From assembly GCA_963753685.1 (NCBI GenBank), contig CAVWDE010000028.1, positions 68,915-132,914 on the forward strand: a stretch of 64,000 nt of DNA. Reading direction: 5' to 3'. The translations under genes and the position numbers were made by a program. Below are positions 8,056-15,476 of this stretch, piece after piece. Source of the stretch: DATAOG01 sp963753685. GTDB lineage: Bacteria > Pseudomonadota > Alphaproteobacteria > Geminicoccales > Geminicoccaceae. The notes below the pieces were generated by a model. That model was not told the origin of the DNA. It worked only from the letters and a program-made list of their open reading frames with translations, and searched no databases. Numbering within the stretch: the stretch's first letter is position 1; each line of letters opens with the position of its first letter.

Positions 8056-8206
8056 TCTGGCCGACCAACAAGAAGGTCTACGTCGTCTGGAACAGCACGG
8101 CCGGGGACGTCACCTTCAAGCCGGTCGCGGGCACCGGGATTCCGGTGGGCGCCGGGGCCGTCCTGATCCTCTACTGCGACGGCACCAACGTCATCCAGCT
8201 CGCGGG

Positions 8207-9493
8207 GGTGACGTATAGGAGTTTGTGTCAGAGGCGGGAGGGGGTACTCCCCGGCGGAGTTGATGAGACCCGCAAGATGGAGCACCGCCGATGCCGCAGA
8301 CTGCGACGATCAAGAGCTTACCAGCAGCGTTCCGTTCCGCATGATGAAGGCCATGCAGGCGGAAGACGTCGAATGGGGCGAGGACTACCGGCTGGCCGCC
8401 CGCCAGGCGCTGGCCGAGCTGCTCGAGGGCCGCATGGCCGCGACCATCGACCGGCACCTCGAGCGCATCGCCGAACGTGGTCTGGCCGACCGGCGCAACG
8501 GCTGCTACCGGCGCTGGCTGCTGACCGAGCCCGGCGCGATCGAGCTGGCGGTGCCGCGCACGCGGACGTTCAGCGCGCTCAGGGTGGTCCGCGCCTACGC
8601 CCGCCGGGTGCGCGACGTCGACCGGATGATCCTGGCCTGCTTCGCCCTCGGCCTGTCGACGCGCAAGGTGGCGAGAGCGCTGTTGCCCGTCCTCGGGCAG
8701 CCGGTCAGCCCGGGCACCGTCAGCCAGGTCGCCAGGCAGCTGGACGCGGCGGTCGTCGCCTTTCACCAGCGGCCGCTGCAGGACCAGTATCGGGTGCTGG
8801 TCCTGGATGGTGTCGTGCTCAAGCGCAAGACCGGCGCCGGCGCCCTGGCCAGGCCGGTGCTGGTGGCGCTCGGCCTGCGTCCCGACGGCAAGAAGGAGGT
8901 CATCGACTTTCGCCTCGCGACCGCCGAGAGCGCCGCCCAGTGGCAGCTGTTCCTCGGCGATCTGATCCGCCGCGGGCTGACCGGCGAGCACCTCGAGAGG
9001 CTCTGCGTCGACGGCGGCGCGGGCCTGCTCGCCGCCCTGCCGACGGCGTTTCCTGGCCTCCCCGTGCAGAGATGTTGGGCGCACAAGATCCGCAACGTGC
9101 TGAACAAGGTGCGCAAGCCCGACCAACCGGCCATCCAGGCGGACCTGCATCGGATCATGAAGGCCTCGACCTTGCCGGCCGCCTGGTCCGCCGCCCGCCG
9201 CTTCGCCGACCGCTGGCAGGACCTCTGCCCCAAGGCGGTCGCCTGCCTGCGCGCCGACCTCGACGATCTGCTCACCTGCTGGCGCTACCCGACCCGCGCC
9301 GAGCGCAAGGCGGTGCGCACCACCAACGCGATCGAGCGCCGCTTCCGCGAGGTCCGCCGCCGCACCCGCCCAATGGGCACCTTCCAGGACAAGACCTCCA
9401 TGGACCGCATCCTGTTCGCCGTCTTCACCCACGAAAACCTCAACCAGGGAATCGCTACCCCCTTCCCACTGACACACAACTCTTGACGTTACC
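8207..9493 (+). mobile_element. IS256-family insertion sequence, copy 1
   Basis: A 1287-bp element. The ends are 25-bp imperfect inverted repeats beginning GGTGACGT (left) and GGTAACGT (right, complement) and ending in GTGTCAG. Flanks are CTCGCGGG (8199-8206) and ATCGCGGG (9494-9501), an 8-bp duplication with one mismatch. A near-identical element lies inverted at 11483-12764. Confidence 0.9.
8341..9486 (+). CDS. IS256-family (Mutator-type) transposase, copy 1
   Basis: DDE transposase with D in VLDGVVLKRKTGAG, D in LCVDGGAGLLAALPTAF, the conserved VQRCWAHKIRNVLNK, and E in NAIERRFREVRRR. The normal start (MPQTATIKSLPAAF, 8290) is out of frame because GTTCC is tandemly duplicated before the codons for MMKAM. 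Translation could begin at ATG 8341 or from 8260 in the longer open frame. Compared with copy 2, the catalytic region is intact, so activity is possible with an altered N-terminus. Confidence 0.9.
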   Translation: MMKAMQAEDVEWGEDYRLAARQALAELLEGRMAATIDRHLERIAERGLADRRNGCYRRWLLTEPGAIELAVPRTRTFSALRVVRAYARRVRDVDRMILACFALGLSTRKVARALLPVLGQPVSPGTVSQVARQLDAAVVAFHQRPLQDQYRVLVLDGVVLKRKTGAGALARPVLVALGLRPDGKKEVIDFRLATAESAAQWQLFLGDLIRRGLTGEHLERLCVDGGAGLLAALPTAFPGLPVQRCWAHKIRNVLNKVRKPDQPAIQADLHRIMKASTLPAAWSAARRFADRWQDLCPKAVACLRADLDDLLTCWRYPTRAERKAVRTTNAIERRFREVRRRTRPMGTFQDKTSMDRILFAVFTHENLNQGIATPFPLTHNS

Positions 9494-9948
9494 ATCGCGG
9501 GTCTGGTCGCCACGATCGACGACATCGGCGATGTCGTGATTTCCGCCGCCGCGTCCGGGCAGATGCTGCGGTTCAACGGCTCGAGCTGGGTCAACGAGGA
9601 CAGCCCCTACGACGTGGGCATGTTCATCCCGGGCAGCCACGGCAACGGCGCCCTGATGGCCCAGGTGGTGCTGACCCGCGCGGTCAGCTTCGCCGACGAC
9701 TTTGCCGGCGCGCGCGCCTATGCCGGGGTGAGTGCGACCGCCGAGATCGTGCTCGACGTCCACAGGAACGGCTCTCCGATCGGCACGATCACCTTCGGGA
9801 CCGGCGCGTCCGCGGGCACCTTTGCCACAGGCGGTAGCGGTGCCGAGACCTTCGCGGCGGGCGACCGGTTGGCGATCATCAACGAGGACCCGGCGGATGC
9901 CACGCTCGCGGATCTCTCGATCACCTTTCTCGGCAAGAGGACCTGACC

Positions 9949-10311
9949 ATGGCCTGGGGTTCAGACACGGCGGCCGCCCAGCTTACCGGCATCACGACCG
10001 AGCAGTTCTTCGACCAGGTCCCGACGCTCAACCCGCGCGAGACCGCGCACCTGCAGGTGTCGGTCGATTTTCCAGGTTCCCCGACCGACCACGCGATCGT
10101 GGCGGTCTACACCACGCTCGACGATGCCTCCGAGGTCTGGGACCTGATCCCGATGATGGAGTTCCTGATCGAGAACGCCACCGACCCGAACCGCATCAGC
10201 TTCCTGGTGACGGGGGTCTACAGGTTCCGGGTCGGCGTGCGCCGATCCGGGTCCACGGACACGATCACCAGCGCCGACCTGAGCCTGCGCAAGGACGGCG
10301 TCAACGCGTAA
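9949..10311 (+). CDS. Prophage tail-region protein, hypothetical
   Basis: A 120-residue protein starting MAWGSDTAAAQLTGITTEQF, with an immunoglobulin-like beta pattern (AHLQVSVDFPGS, HAIVAVYTTLDD, GVYRFRVGVRRSGSTD). It begins 3 bases after the tail protein stop and overlaps the next gene at TAATG (10309-10313), so it belongs to one phage operon. I do not recognise a named family. Position and fold pattern suggest a small tail-tip or fibre-associated protein. Confidence 0.65.
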   Translation: MAWGSDTAAAQLTGITTEQFFDQVPTLNPRETAHLQVSVDFPGSPTDHAIVAVYTTLDDASEVWDLIPMMEFLIENATDPNRISFLVTGVYRFRVGVRRSGSTDTITSADLSLRKDGVNA

Positions 10312-11168
10312 TGGCGATCTCGCCCCTTTGGCCCAAGCCGCCGCGGTGGCCGATCCACGCCGGCGCCGTCGATCCAAATCAGCGCTGGGTCTGGCACACG
10401 CGGCCGCGCTTCATCCTGCCTTTGTGGGAGCACGCCGGCGCGGGCGCTGCGCAGCGGTATGTCCGTCTCGCGCAGGCGCGCAGGGCGGCGAGGACGTGGC
10501 AGCTGAACACCGGCGCCGCGGCCATGCGAACCCGCCACGGCCCGGGTGTCAGCATTCCCACGGACAACGGGGCCGAGATCGAAGCCCTCGCCGGCAGCAA
10601 CCCAAGCTTCGCCGCCTGGGAGCAGAAGGAGCCCTACACGATCGCTCTGCTGATCAAAGGCCGATCGGGCGGCACAGGAACCAAGCACCTGTACCGGTCG
10701 GGCACTTCCAGCACCGCCGATCACATTCTGTTCCTTACATCCGGCACCACGCCGAACCTGCGTCACCAGGCCAGTGGCGGCGGCACGGTCACCATCACGT
10801 CGTCCGTCGCGATCGTGAACGATACCACCCGGTCGACGATCGTCGGGACATGGCGACCGGGACGCCTCGAGCTGTACGTGGACGGCTTCTCACGTACCTC
10901 AAGCACCGCGGCGGCGACCAACAGCAGCGCCTTGTTCGGCATCTACCGCTGGGGCTGGGGCTTCTCGACGTCGCAGGACTTCAACGGCGACATCGCGCTC
11001 ATCGCGTGCTTCGCCTCATCCTGGACCCCCGCCATGGTGCGGCGCTGGCACGCCGATCCGTTCGGCTTCCTGCGCCCGTGGGGCGAGGTGCCGGCGCTCT
11101 TTGGCAGCGCGCCACCCACGACGCCCCCCTCGACCAGCACCGGCGTGGTCACCTTCCTGATGGGGTAG
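10311..11168 (+). CDS. Prophage LamG/concanavalin-like tail protein
   Basis: A 285-residue protein with a jelly-roll (LamG-like) pattern from about residue 75: EPYTIALLIKGRSGG, SSVAIVNDTTRSTIVGTW, RPGRLELYVDGFS, FGIYRWGWGFSTSQDFNGDI and ALIACFASSW. The stretch MVRRWHADPFGFLRPWGEVP precedes a short C-terminus ending VVTFLMG. Such proteins form the receptor-binding tip of tails in alphaproteobacterial prophages. Partial relatives with the same end lie at 11270-11443, 56880-57082 and 57140-57517. The start ATG 10311 overlaps the previous stop. Confidence 0.75.
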   Translation: MAISPLWPKPPRWPIHAGAVDPNQRWVWHTRPRFILPLWEHAGAGAAQRYVRLAQARRAARTWQLNTGAAAMRTRHGPGVSIPTDNGAEIEALAGSNPSFAAWEQKEPYTIALLIKGRSGGTGTKHLYRSGTSSTADHILFLTSGTTPNLRHQASGGGTVTITSSVAIVNDTTRSTIVGTWRPGRLELYVDGFSRTSSTAAATNSSALFGIYRWGWGFSTSQDFNGDIALIACFASSWTPAMVRRWHADPFGFLRPWGEVPALFGSAPPTTPPSTSTGVVTFLMG

Positions 11169-11269
11169 CTTCGAATGCCTTCTCAGCGAGCTGTCGTGTG
11201 ATCGGCCCCACGGCGTGCACCCGACCTGGGTGGAGTGGTCGAGTCCGCGATCCAGATCACGACGTAGGG

Positions 11270-11443
11270 GCGGGTTAACCGGTAACCATCTCGCATGGCC
11301 AGCCTTCCGACGGCTGCGTCGCGACCACCTATAGCAATATGAGCAACCCCGGGGCATTCGCCGTGGCAGCGGCTGAAGAGCAGGAAGGCGGCGCGCCGCC
11401 ACCCCTTGCCGGTGCCGGTGTGGTCGTCTGCTTGATGGGGTGA
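11270..11443 (+). pseudogene. C-terminal remnant of a second tail-tip protein
   Basis: The frame encodes DGCVATTYSNMSNPGAFAV, a linker and GAGVVVCLMG before TGA 11441-11443, the same terminal motif as the intact gene ending at 11168. No N-terminal domain precedes it. A 34-codon ORF from ATG 11339 is possible. The remaining bases between 11169 and 11482 show no other gene. Confidence 0.5.
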
Positions 11444-11482
11444 AGGGCGATCCATCAGCATTGGTTGGGACGACGTCATAGT

Positions 11483-12764
11483 GGTAACGTCAAGAGGTTT
11501 GTGTCAGGACGAAGGGGGTGGCGAGGCCCTGGTTGCGGTTTTTGTGGATGAAGACGGCGAACAGGATGCGGTCCATAGAAGTGTTGTCCTGGAAGGTGCC
11601 CATCGGTCGGGTGCGGCGGCGGACCTCGCGGAAGCGCCGCTCGATCGCGTTCGTGGTGCGGACCACCTTGCGCTCCGCGACGGTCGGATAGCGGAAGCAG
11701 GTGAGGAGACCGGCGAGGGCGGCGCGCAGGCACGCCACAGCCTTGGGATAGATGGTCTCCCAGCGGTCGGCGAAGCGGCGCGCGGCAGACCAGGCCGCGG
11801 GCAGGGTCCGGGCGTTCATGATGCGGTGCAACTCGGACTTGACCTCGGCTTGGTCGGCCACTTTGACCTTGTTCAAGACGTTGCGGATCTTGTGCGCCCA
11901 GCAGCGCTGCACCGGCACCTCCGGATAGGCCGTGGGCAAGGCGGCGAGGAGGCCAGCCCCGCCATCCACGCACAGCATCTCCAGGCGCTCGCCGACGAGG
12001 CCGCGGCGCACCAGATCGCTGAGGAACTGCTCCCATTGGGCGGCGCTCTCGGCGCTGGCCAAGCGAAAGTCGATTATCTCCTTCCTACCGTCGGGGCGCA
12101 GCCCGAGCGCCACCAGCACCGGCCTTGCGAGCGCGCCGGCCCCGGTTTTGCGCCGGAGCACCACGCCATCGAGCACCAGGACGCGGTACTGATCCTTGAG
12201 CGGGCGGCGATGGAAGGCCGCGACGGCGCCATCCAACTGCCTGGCCACCCGACTCACCGTGGCGGGGCTGACCGGCCGGCCGAGCACTGGCGACAGCGCT
12301 AGCGCCACCTTGCGGGTCGAGAGCCCGAGGACGAAGCACGCCAGGATCATCCGGCCGACGTCCTTCGCGCGCCTGGCGTAGGCCCGCACCACCTTGAGTG
12401 CGCTGAAGGTGCGGGTGCGCGGCACGTGGAGCTCGATCATGCCGAGCTCGGTCAGCAGCCAGCGCCGGTAGCAGCCGTTGCGGCGATCCGCTTGGCCAAG
12501 CTCGGCGATGCGCTCGAGGTGCCGGTCGATGGTCGCGGCCATGCGGCCCTCGAGCAGCTCGGCCAGCGCCTGGCGGGCGGCCAGCCGGTAGTCCTCGCCC
12601 CATTCGACGTCTTCCGCCTGCATGGCCTTCATCATGCGGAACGCTGCTGGTAAGCTCTTGATCGTCGCAGTCTGCGGCATCGGCGGTGCTCCATCTTGCG
12701 GGTCTCATCAACTCCGCCGGGGAGTACCCCCTCCCGCCTCTGACACAAACTCCTATACGTCACC
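11483..12764 (-). mobile_element. IS256-family insertion sequence, copy 2
   Basis: A 1282-bp element, inverted relative to copy 1, with the same 25-bp imperfect terminal repeats (GGTAACGT... at 11483; GGTGACGT... complement ending at 12764). The flanks GTCATAGT and GGGGACCG do not match, so there is no target duplication. This fits a rearrangement or deletion next to the element. It marks the border between prophage remnants and the SGNH hydrolase gene. Confidence 0.9.
11490..12680 (-). CDS. IS256-family (Mutator-type) transposase, copy 2
   Basis: A 396-residue complete transposase from MPQTATIKSLPAAFRMMKAM. The catalytic residues lie in VLDGVVLRRKTGAG, LCVDGGAGLLAALPTAY and NAIERRFREVRRR, with RCWAHKIRNVLNK between. 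It is collinear with copy 1 and several percent different, so the two copies are not a very recent duplication. It lacks the 5-bp duplication that disturbs the start of copy 1. Confidence 0.95.
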   Translation of the reverse strand: MPQTATIKSLPAAFRMMKAMQAEDVEWGEDYRLAARQALAELLEGRMAATIDRHLERIAELGQADRRNGCYRRWLLTELGMIELHVPRTRTFSALKVVRAYARRAKDVGRMILACFVLGLSTRKVALALSPVLGRPVSPATVSRVARQLDGAVAAFHRRPLKDQYRVLVLDGVVLRRKTGAGALARPVLVALGLRPDGRKEIIDFRLASAESAAQWEQFLSDLVRRGLVGERLEMLCVDGGAGLLAALPTAYPEVPVQRCWAHKIRNVLNKVKVADQAEVKSELHRIMNARTLPAAWSAARRFADRWETIYPKAVACLRAALAGLLTCFRYPTVAERKVVRTTNAIERRFREVRRRTRPMGTFQDNTSMDRILFAVFIHKNRNQGLATPFVLTQTS

Positions 12765-12927
12765 GGGGACCGCAAGGACTCGACCATGGACAGTCATGCG
12801 TGTATGCTTGTGGGCGTTCATCCGAGGCTCCCGGGGCAGCTGTTTCAGGCCTCGCAACCACAGGTTCAACCCCCCTGTCTCGGATGGACAACCTTCAGAG
12901 CAACGACAGCTGGCGCTGCCTCGTGAT

Positions 12928-14190
12928 ATGAACTTATTGCTCCTCAAGCGCACCCGTCGTGCAATCGCCAAGTCGGTACTGACGAATTTGGGTCTGATGG
13001 TCGCCGCGTTGGTCGTCTCTTTGGGCGGAGCCGAAGTGTTCTTCCGGTCGTTTCCTCAATTTCTAGATGAGGAAGCGCAGCTCCGGCTACACTGGAAGGA
13101 ACTTGGCCAGTCGGGAACCGACCAGGCCATGACGGTTCCGGATCCCCGCTTGGGGTTCCGCTTTCGACCCAACTTCGTAGGGCGGCTCAGCCGAGGCGAC
13201 TTCGATTTCACGTTTCACACCGATGAGCACGGGTTCCGCAACCCGTCGCCTTGGCCAAAGCAGGCGGATGTGGTCATAGTCGGCGATTCGATGGCGTTCG
13301 GCTACGGCGTAGACGACGAGGAGGCTTGGCCACGCCTTGTAGCCAAGGCCTTGCCGACCACCAAGATCATCAACCTGGGGCTGATTGGAGCGGCACCGCA
13401 GCAATATCTTCGAGTGCTCGAGTCCTTCGGCCTCTATCTTCACCCCAAGCTCGTCCTGTTCATGCTGTTCTCCGGCAACGATCTTTCGGGCGCTAAAAGC
13501 TTCCAACAGTGGGTCGATGCAGATACCGACCTGACCTACCCGGAGTGGCAGAAGCATAACAGCCGGACGAATGCATCGGGAGCTTGGCGGCAGCTCCTTG
13601 ATGCCAGCCGAGTGGTCACGTTTCTTCGCGGGGTCCGAGAGTCGTTGACCGCCTCGACCGGCGGCGTCACGATCAATTTCGCGGACGGCCGCCGCGTAGA
13701 GCTCCCGCCTAGGCTCCTCCGGTCAGACCTGGAGCTGGCTCATCCCAGCGACCCGACGTTTGAGTTAGTGATGGCTACGGTCGAGCGGGCGCGCGCCGTC
13801 ACCCGTCAGCAGGGTGGCCACTTCCTGGTACTTCTCATGCCGACGAAGGAGGAGGTCTATCTGCCGCGGGTTGGGAAGCTGGCACCGCCTCTGGCCGCGA
13901 GTTTCAGAGTGGCCCTGACGGAGCGAGGCATCGATTTTCTTGATCTCACGCCGGCTCTCCAGAGCCACGCACGCGACGCGATGCCCCTGTTCTATGAGAT
14001 CGATGGCCACCCCAATGCGAATGGCTACCGCTTGATCGCTCAGGTGATTGCCGAGTACCTTAAGAAATTCGGCGCAAGCTATGGACTGTTCGACGAACCT
14101 GAGGAGCACAAGCCAAGCCGAACCGGCTGGCTATGTTCGATGCCCGCCTGCGGGAGCCGGCCACCTCGCGATGAGCGCGCAGATGGTTGA
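12928..14190 (+). CDS. Membrane-anchored SGNH/GDSL hydrolase (AlgX/AlgJ-like)
   Basis: 420 residues from ATG 12928. An N-terminal transmembrane anchor (LTNLGLMVAALVVSLGGAEV) is followed by a periplasmic SGNH domain: block I VVIVGDSMAFGYGVDDEEAW (nucleophile Ser), Gly block NLGLIGAAPQQYL, block III FSGNDLSGA, and the catalytic D-x-x-H in EIDGHPNANGYRL near residue 370. Such proteins add or remove O-acetyl groups on exopolysaccharide. The frame continues upstream to 12622 through the IS256 end, but homology and the anchor start at 12928. A fragment of a second such gene lies at 27430-27545. The 163-bp leader 12765-12927 shows no gene. Confidence 0.85.
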   Translation: MNLLLLKRTRRAIAKSVLTNLGLMVAALVVSLGGAEVFFRSFPQFLDEEAQLRLHWKELGQSGTDQAMTVPDPRLGFRFRPNFVGRLSRGDFDFTFHTDEHGFRNPSPWPKQADVVIVGDSMAFGYGVDDEEAWPRLVAKALPTTKIINLGLIGAAPQQYLRVLESFGLYLHPKLVLFMLFSGNDLSGAKSFQQWVDADTDLTYPEWQKHNSRTNASGAWRQLLDASRVVTFLRGVRESLTASTGGVTINFADGRRVELPPRLLRSDLELAHPSDPTFELVMATVERARAVTRQQGGHFLVLLMPTKEEVYLPRVGKLAPPLAASFRVALTERGIDFLDLTPALQSHARDAMPLFYEIDGHPNANGYRLIAQVIAEYLKKFGASYGLFDEPEEHKPSRTGWLCSMPACGSRPPRDERADG

Positions 14191-14397
14191 TTTGGGCGAT
14201 CCGCGCCCACGTGTTCCTGGCCGAGCGGATCCACGCGGATTTCGAAGGCATTGACAGCGAGCGCGGCCGAGAGTGGTGCTGCGCCGATAGCCTGTCGCCG
14301 CGGGATTGCCCTCGGGCTCACGTGCGTTACCGGGTGCCCACCGTTCTTGGCGCGCCGGAGCCGGGCGCGGCGTCCACTCGAAGCTTATGAGCTTACT
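14191..14397. other. Intergenic region without recognisable gene
   Basis: About 205 bases between the SGNH hydrolase stop and the IS427-type element. Short frames on both strands are GC artefacts without a start signal or a recognisable domain. It shares the phrase GGGATTGCCCTCGGGCTC with 19920-19940, so it may hold debris of the same IS tail. Confidence 0.4.
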
Positions 14398-15169
14398 AGG
14401 GCGTGTTAACACAAAGCATGTCGATGATCAGGGCGAAATGGATGAAGGCGGTGAACATGAATTCGAGCTTCTCGAAACGGGAGAAGATGCGGCGAAAGCC
14501 CTTGAGCCTGCGGAACAGGCGCTCGATCTCGTTGCGCCTGCGATAGAGGCTGCGGTCGTAAGGCCAGGGGTAGAGGCGGTTGGACTTGGGCGGCACGACC
14601 GGTTCGAAGCCGAGCTCCAGCACCAGTTGCCGGGTCTCGTCGCCTTCATAGGCACGGTCCATCACGATCGCCACGCCAGCGGGCCGCCGCTGCCAGTCGG
14701 TCAGCAGCTTGCGCCCTTCGACGGCATCGTGGGCCCGTCCGGGCGATAGGGCAAAAGTTAGGGCCGTTCGATCATCCGCGGCAACCAGATGAAATCTTGG
14801 TGTTCCAACCCCCGCGGGACTTGCCGATCGCTCGCGGGCCGTTTTTTTTAGCGCACCCGTGCCATCGGGGTGAACCTTCACGCTGGTGCTGTCCAAGCCG
14901 ACGCACTCCACGCGGATGTGGATCAGGCGATGTTCTTGCAAAGCCTGAAACAATCGGCCCAGCACCCCCTTTTCCGCCCACCGCTTCAAACGCGTGTAAC
15001 TGGTGTGCCAGTTTCCGAAGCGCTCTGGCAGCCCTCGCCATTTACAGCCGTGCTCGGCGACATAGAGCACTGCATTGATGACATCGAGATTGGCGATCTG
15101 CACGTTGCTGCGTTGCACTGGCATCAACGGACGGATCAGCTCATACTGGTCTTCGGTCAGCTTCATCAT
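14396..15169 (-). CDS. IS5-family (IS427-type) transposase
   Basis: 257 residues: N-terminal MKLTEDQYELIRPLMP, then CKWRGLPERFGNWHTSYTR. The DDE core has D in CVGLDSTSVKVHPDG, D in AIVMDRAYEGDETR and E in RRRNEIERLFRRLKGFRR. The segment after LKK (about residues 108-128) is in a shifted frame relative to the family: the A-run is 8 long where 9 would be needed (T-run 14842-14849), and an extra base near 14793 restores the frame. The TAG stop comprises the target TA plus G, outside the element proper. The gene is readable through, but 21 residues are altered. Confidence 0.85.
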   Translation of the reverse strand: MMKLTEDQYELIRPLMPVQRSNVQIANLDVINAVLYVAEHGCKWRGLPERFGNWHTSYTRLKRWAEKGVLGRLFQALQEHRLIHIRVECVGLDSTSVKVHPDGTGALKKTARERSASPAGVGTPRFHLVAADDRTALTFALSPGRAHDAVEGRKLLTDWQRRPAGVAIVMDRAYEGDETRQLVLELGFEPVVPPKSNRLYPWPYDRSLYRRRNEIERLFRRLKGFRRIFSRFEKLEFMFTAFIHFALIIDMLCVNTP

Positions 15170-15218
15170 CCGATAAACCTACCCGAAATCACCCTCCTTG
15201 CATAGGGTTAACACGCCC
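14399..15218 (-). mobile_element. IS5-family (IS427-type) insertion sequence
   Basis: An 820-bp element with perfect terminal repeats GGGCGTGTTAAC / GTTAACACGCCC, flanked by TA at 14397-14398 and 15219-15220 within CTAG/CTAA, the usual YTAR target of the IS427 group. It carries one transposase gene on the minus strand. Confidence 0.9.
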
Positions 15219-15230
15219 TAATACTCGGTG

Positions 15231-15335
15231 CCGGCCATCGTGGATGCGACCGTGGTCGAGACGCGCCGGACGCGACTGAGCCCGGACGAGACGGCGATCG
15301 TCAAAGGGCTCGGGCCCCGGGGCGGCCATAGTATC
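15231..15335 (+). pseudogene. IS5-family transposase fragment
   Basis: Encodes AIVDATVVETRRTRLSPDET and AIVKGLGPRG. The first half matches AGQIVDATVVEARRPR of the transposase at 18713-19648. It is a short internal piece between the IS427-type element and the IS21 left end; no ends are visible. Confidence 0.6.
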
Positions 15336-15441
15336 TCTCAAGTAGCTATGCATCTCGGGGTGTGGATCGGCGTGGAATGTTGACCCCCTGAGCGGGGGAA
15401 TCGGCGCACAAATTTGACCCCATCCCCCAGTTGTCGTGAGA

Positions 15442-15469
15442 CCACCCGTCCGTGTTCCGGGACGGGTGG
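15442..15469 (+). other. Hairpin in the IS21 leader
   Basis: CCACCCGTCC (15442-15451) can pair with GGACGGGTGG (15460-15469) around an 8-base loop, ending 7 bases before the istA ATG at 15477. It lacks a T-run, so it is not a standard terminator. It could act as a transcription attenuator that keeps outside transcription low. The function is inferred. Confidence 0.4.
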
Positions 15470-15476
15470 GTGGGGG

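Larger units (their letters stand above)
8056..9946 (+). pseudogene. Prophage tail/tip protein gene interrupted by an IS256-family element
   Basis: The left piece (8056-8206) encodes NKKVYVVWNSTAGDVTFKPV and ILYCDGTNVIQLAG. The right piece (9494-9946) encodes LVATIDDIGDVVISAAASGQ, MLRFNGSSWVNED and a beta-rich C-terminal domain ending SITFLGKRT. Taking out the IS (8207-9493) with one 8-bp repeat rejoins NVIQLAG to LVATIDD in frame. LYCDGTN and MLRFNGSSWVN are typical of phage tail fibre/tip proteins. The N-terminus is missing at the junction with the kinase gene. The two downstream genes follow with spacings of 2 and -1 bases. Confidence 0.75.

Noticed and set aside
8207..12764. A composite transposon bounded by two inverted IS256 copies
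   Set aside because: The outer flanks do not form a target duplication, while copy 1 alone is flanked by its own 8-bp repeat, so the two insertions were independent.
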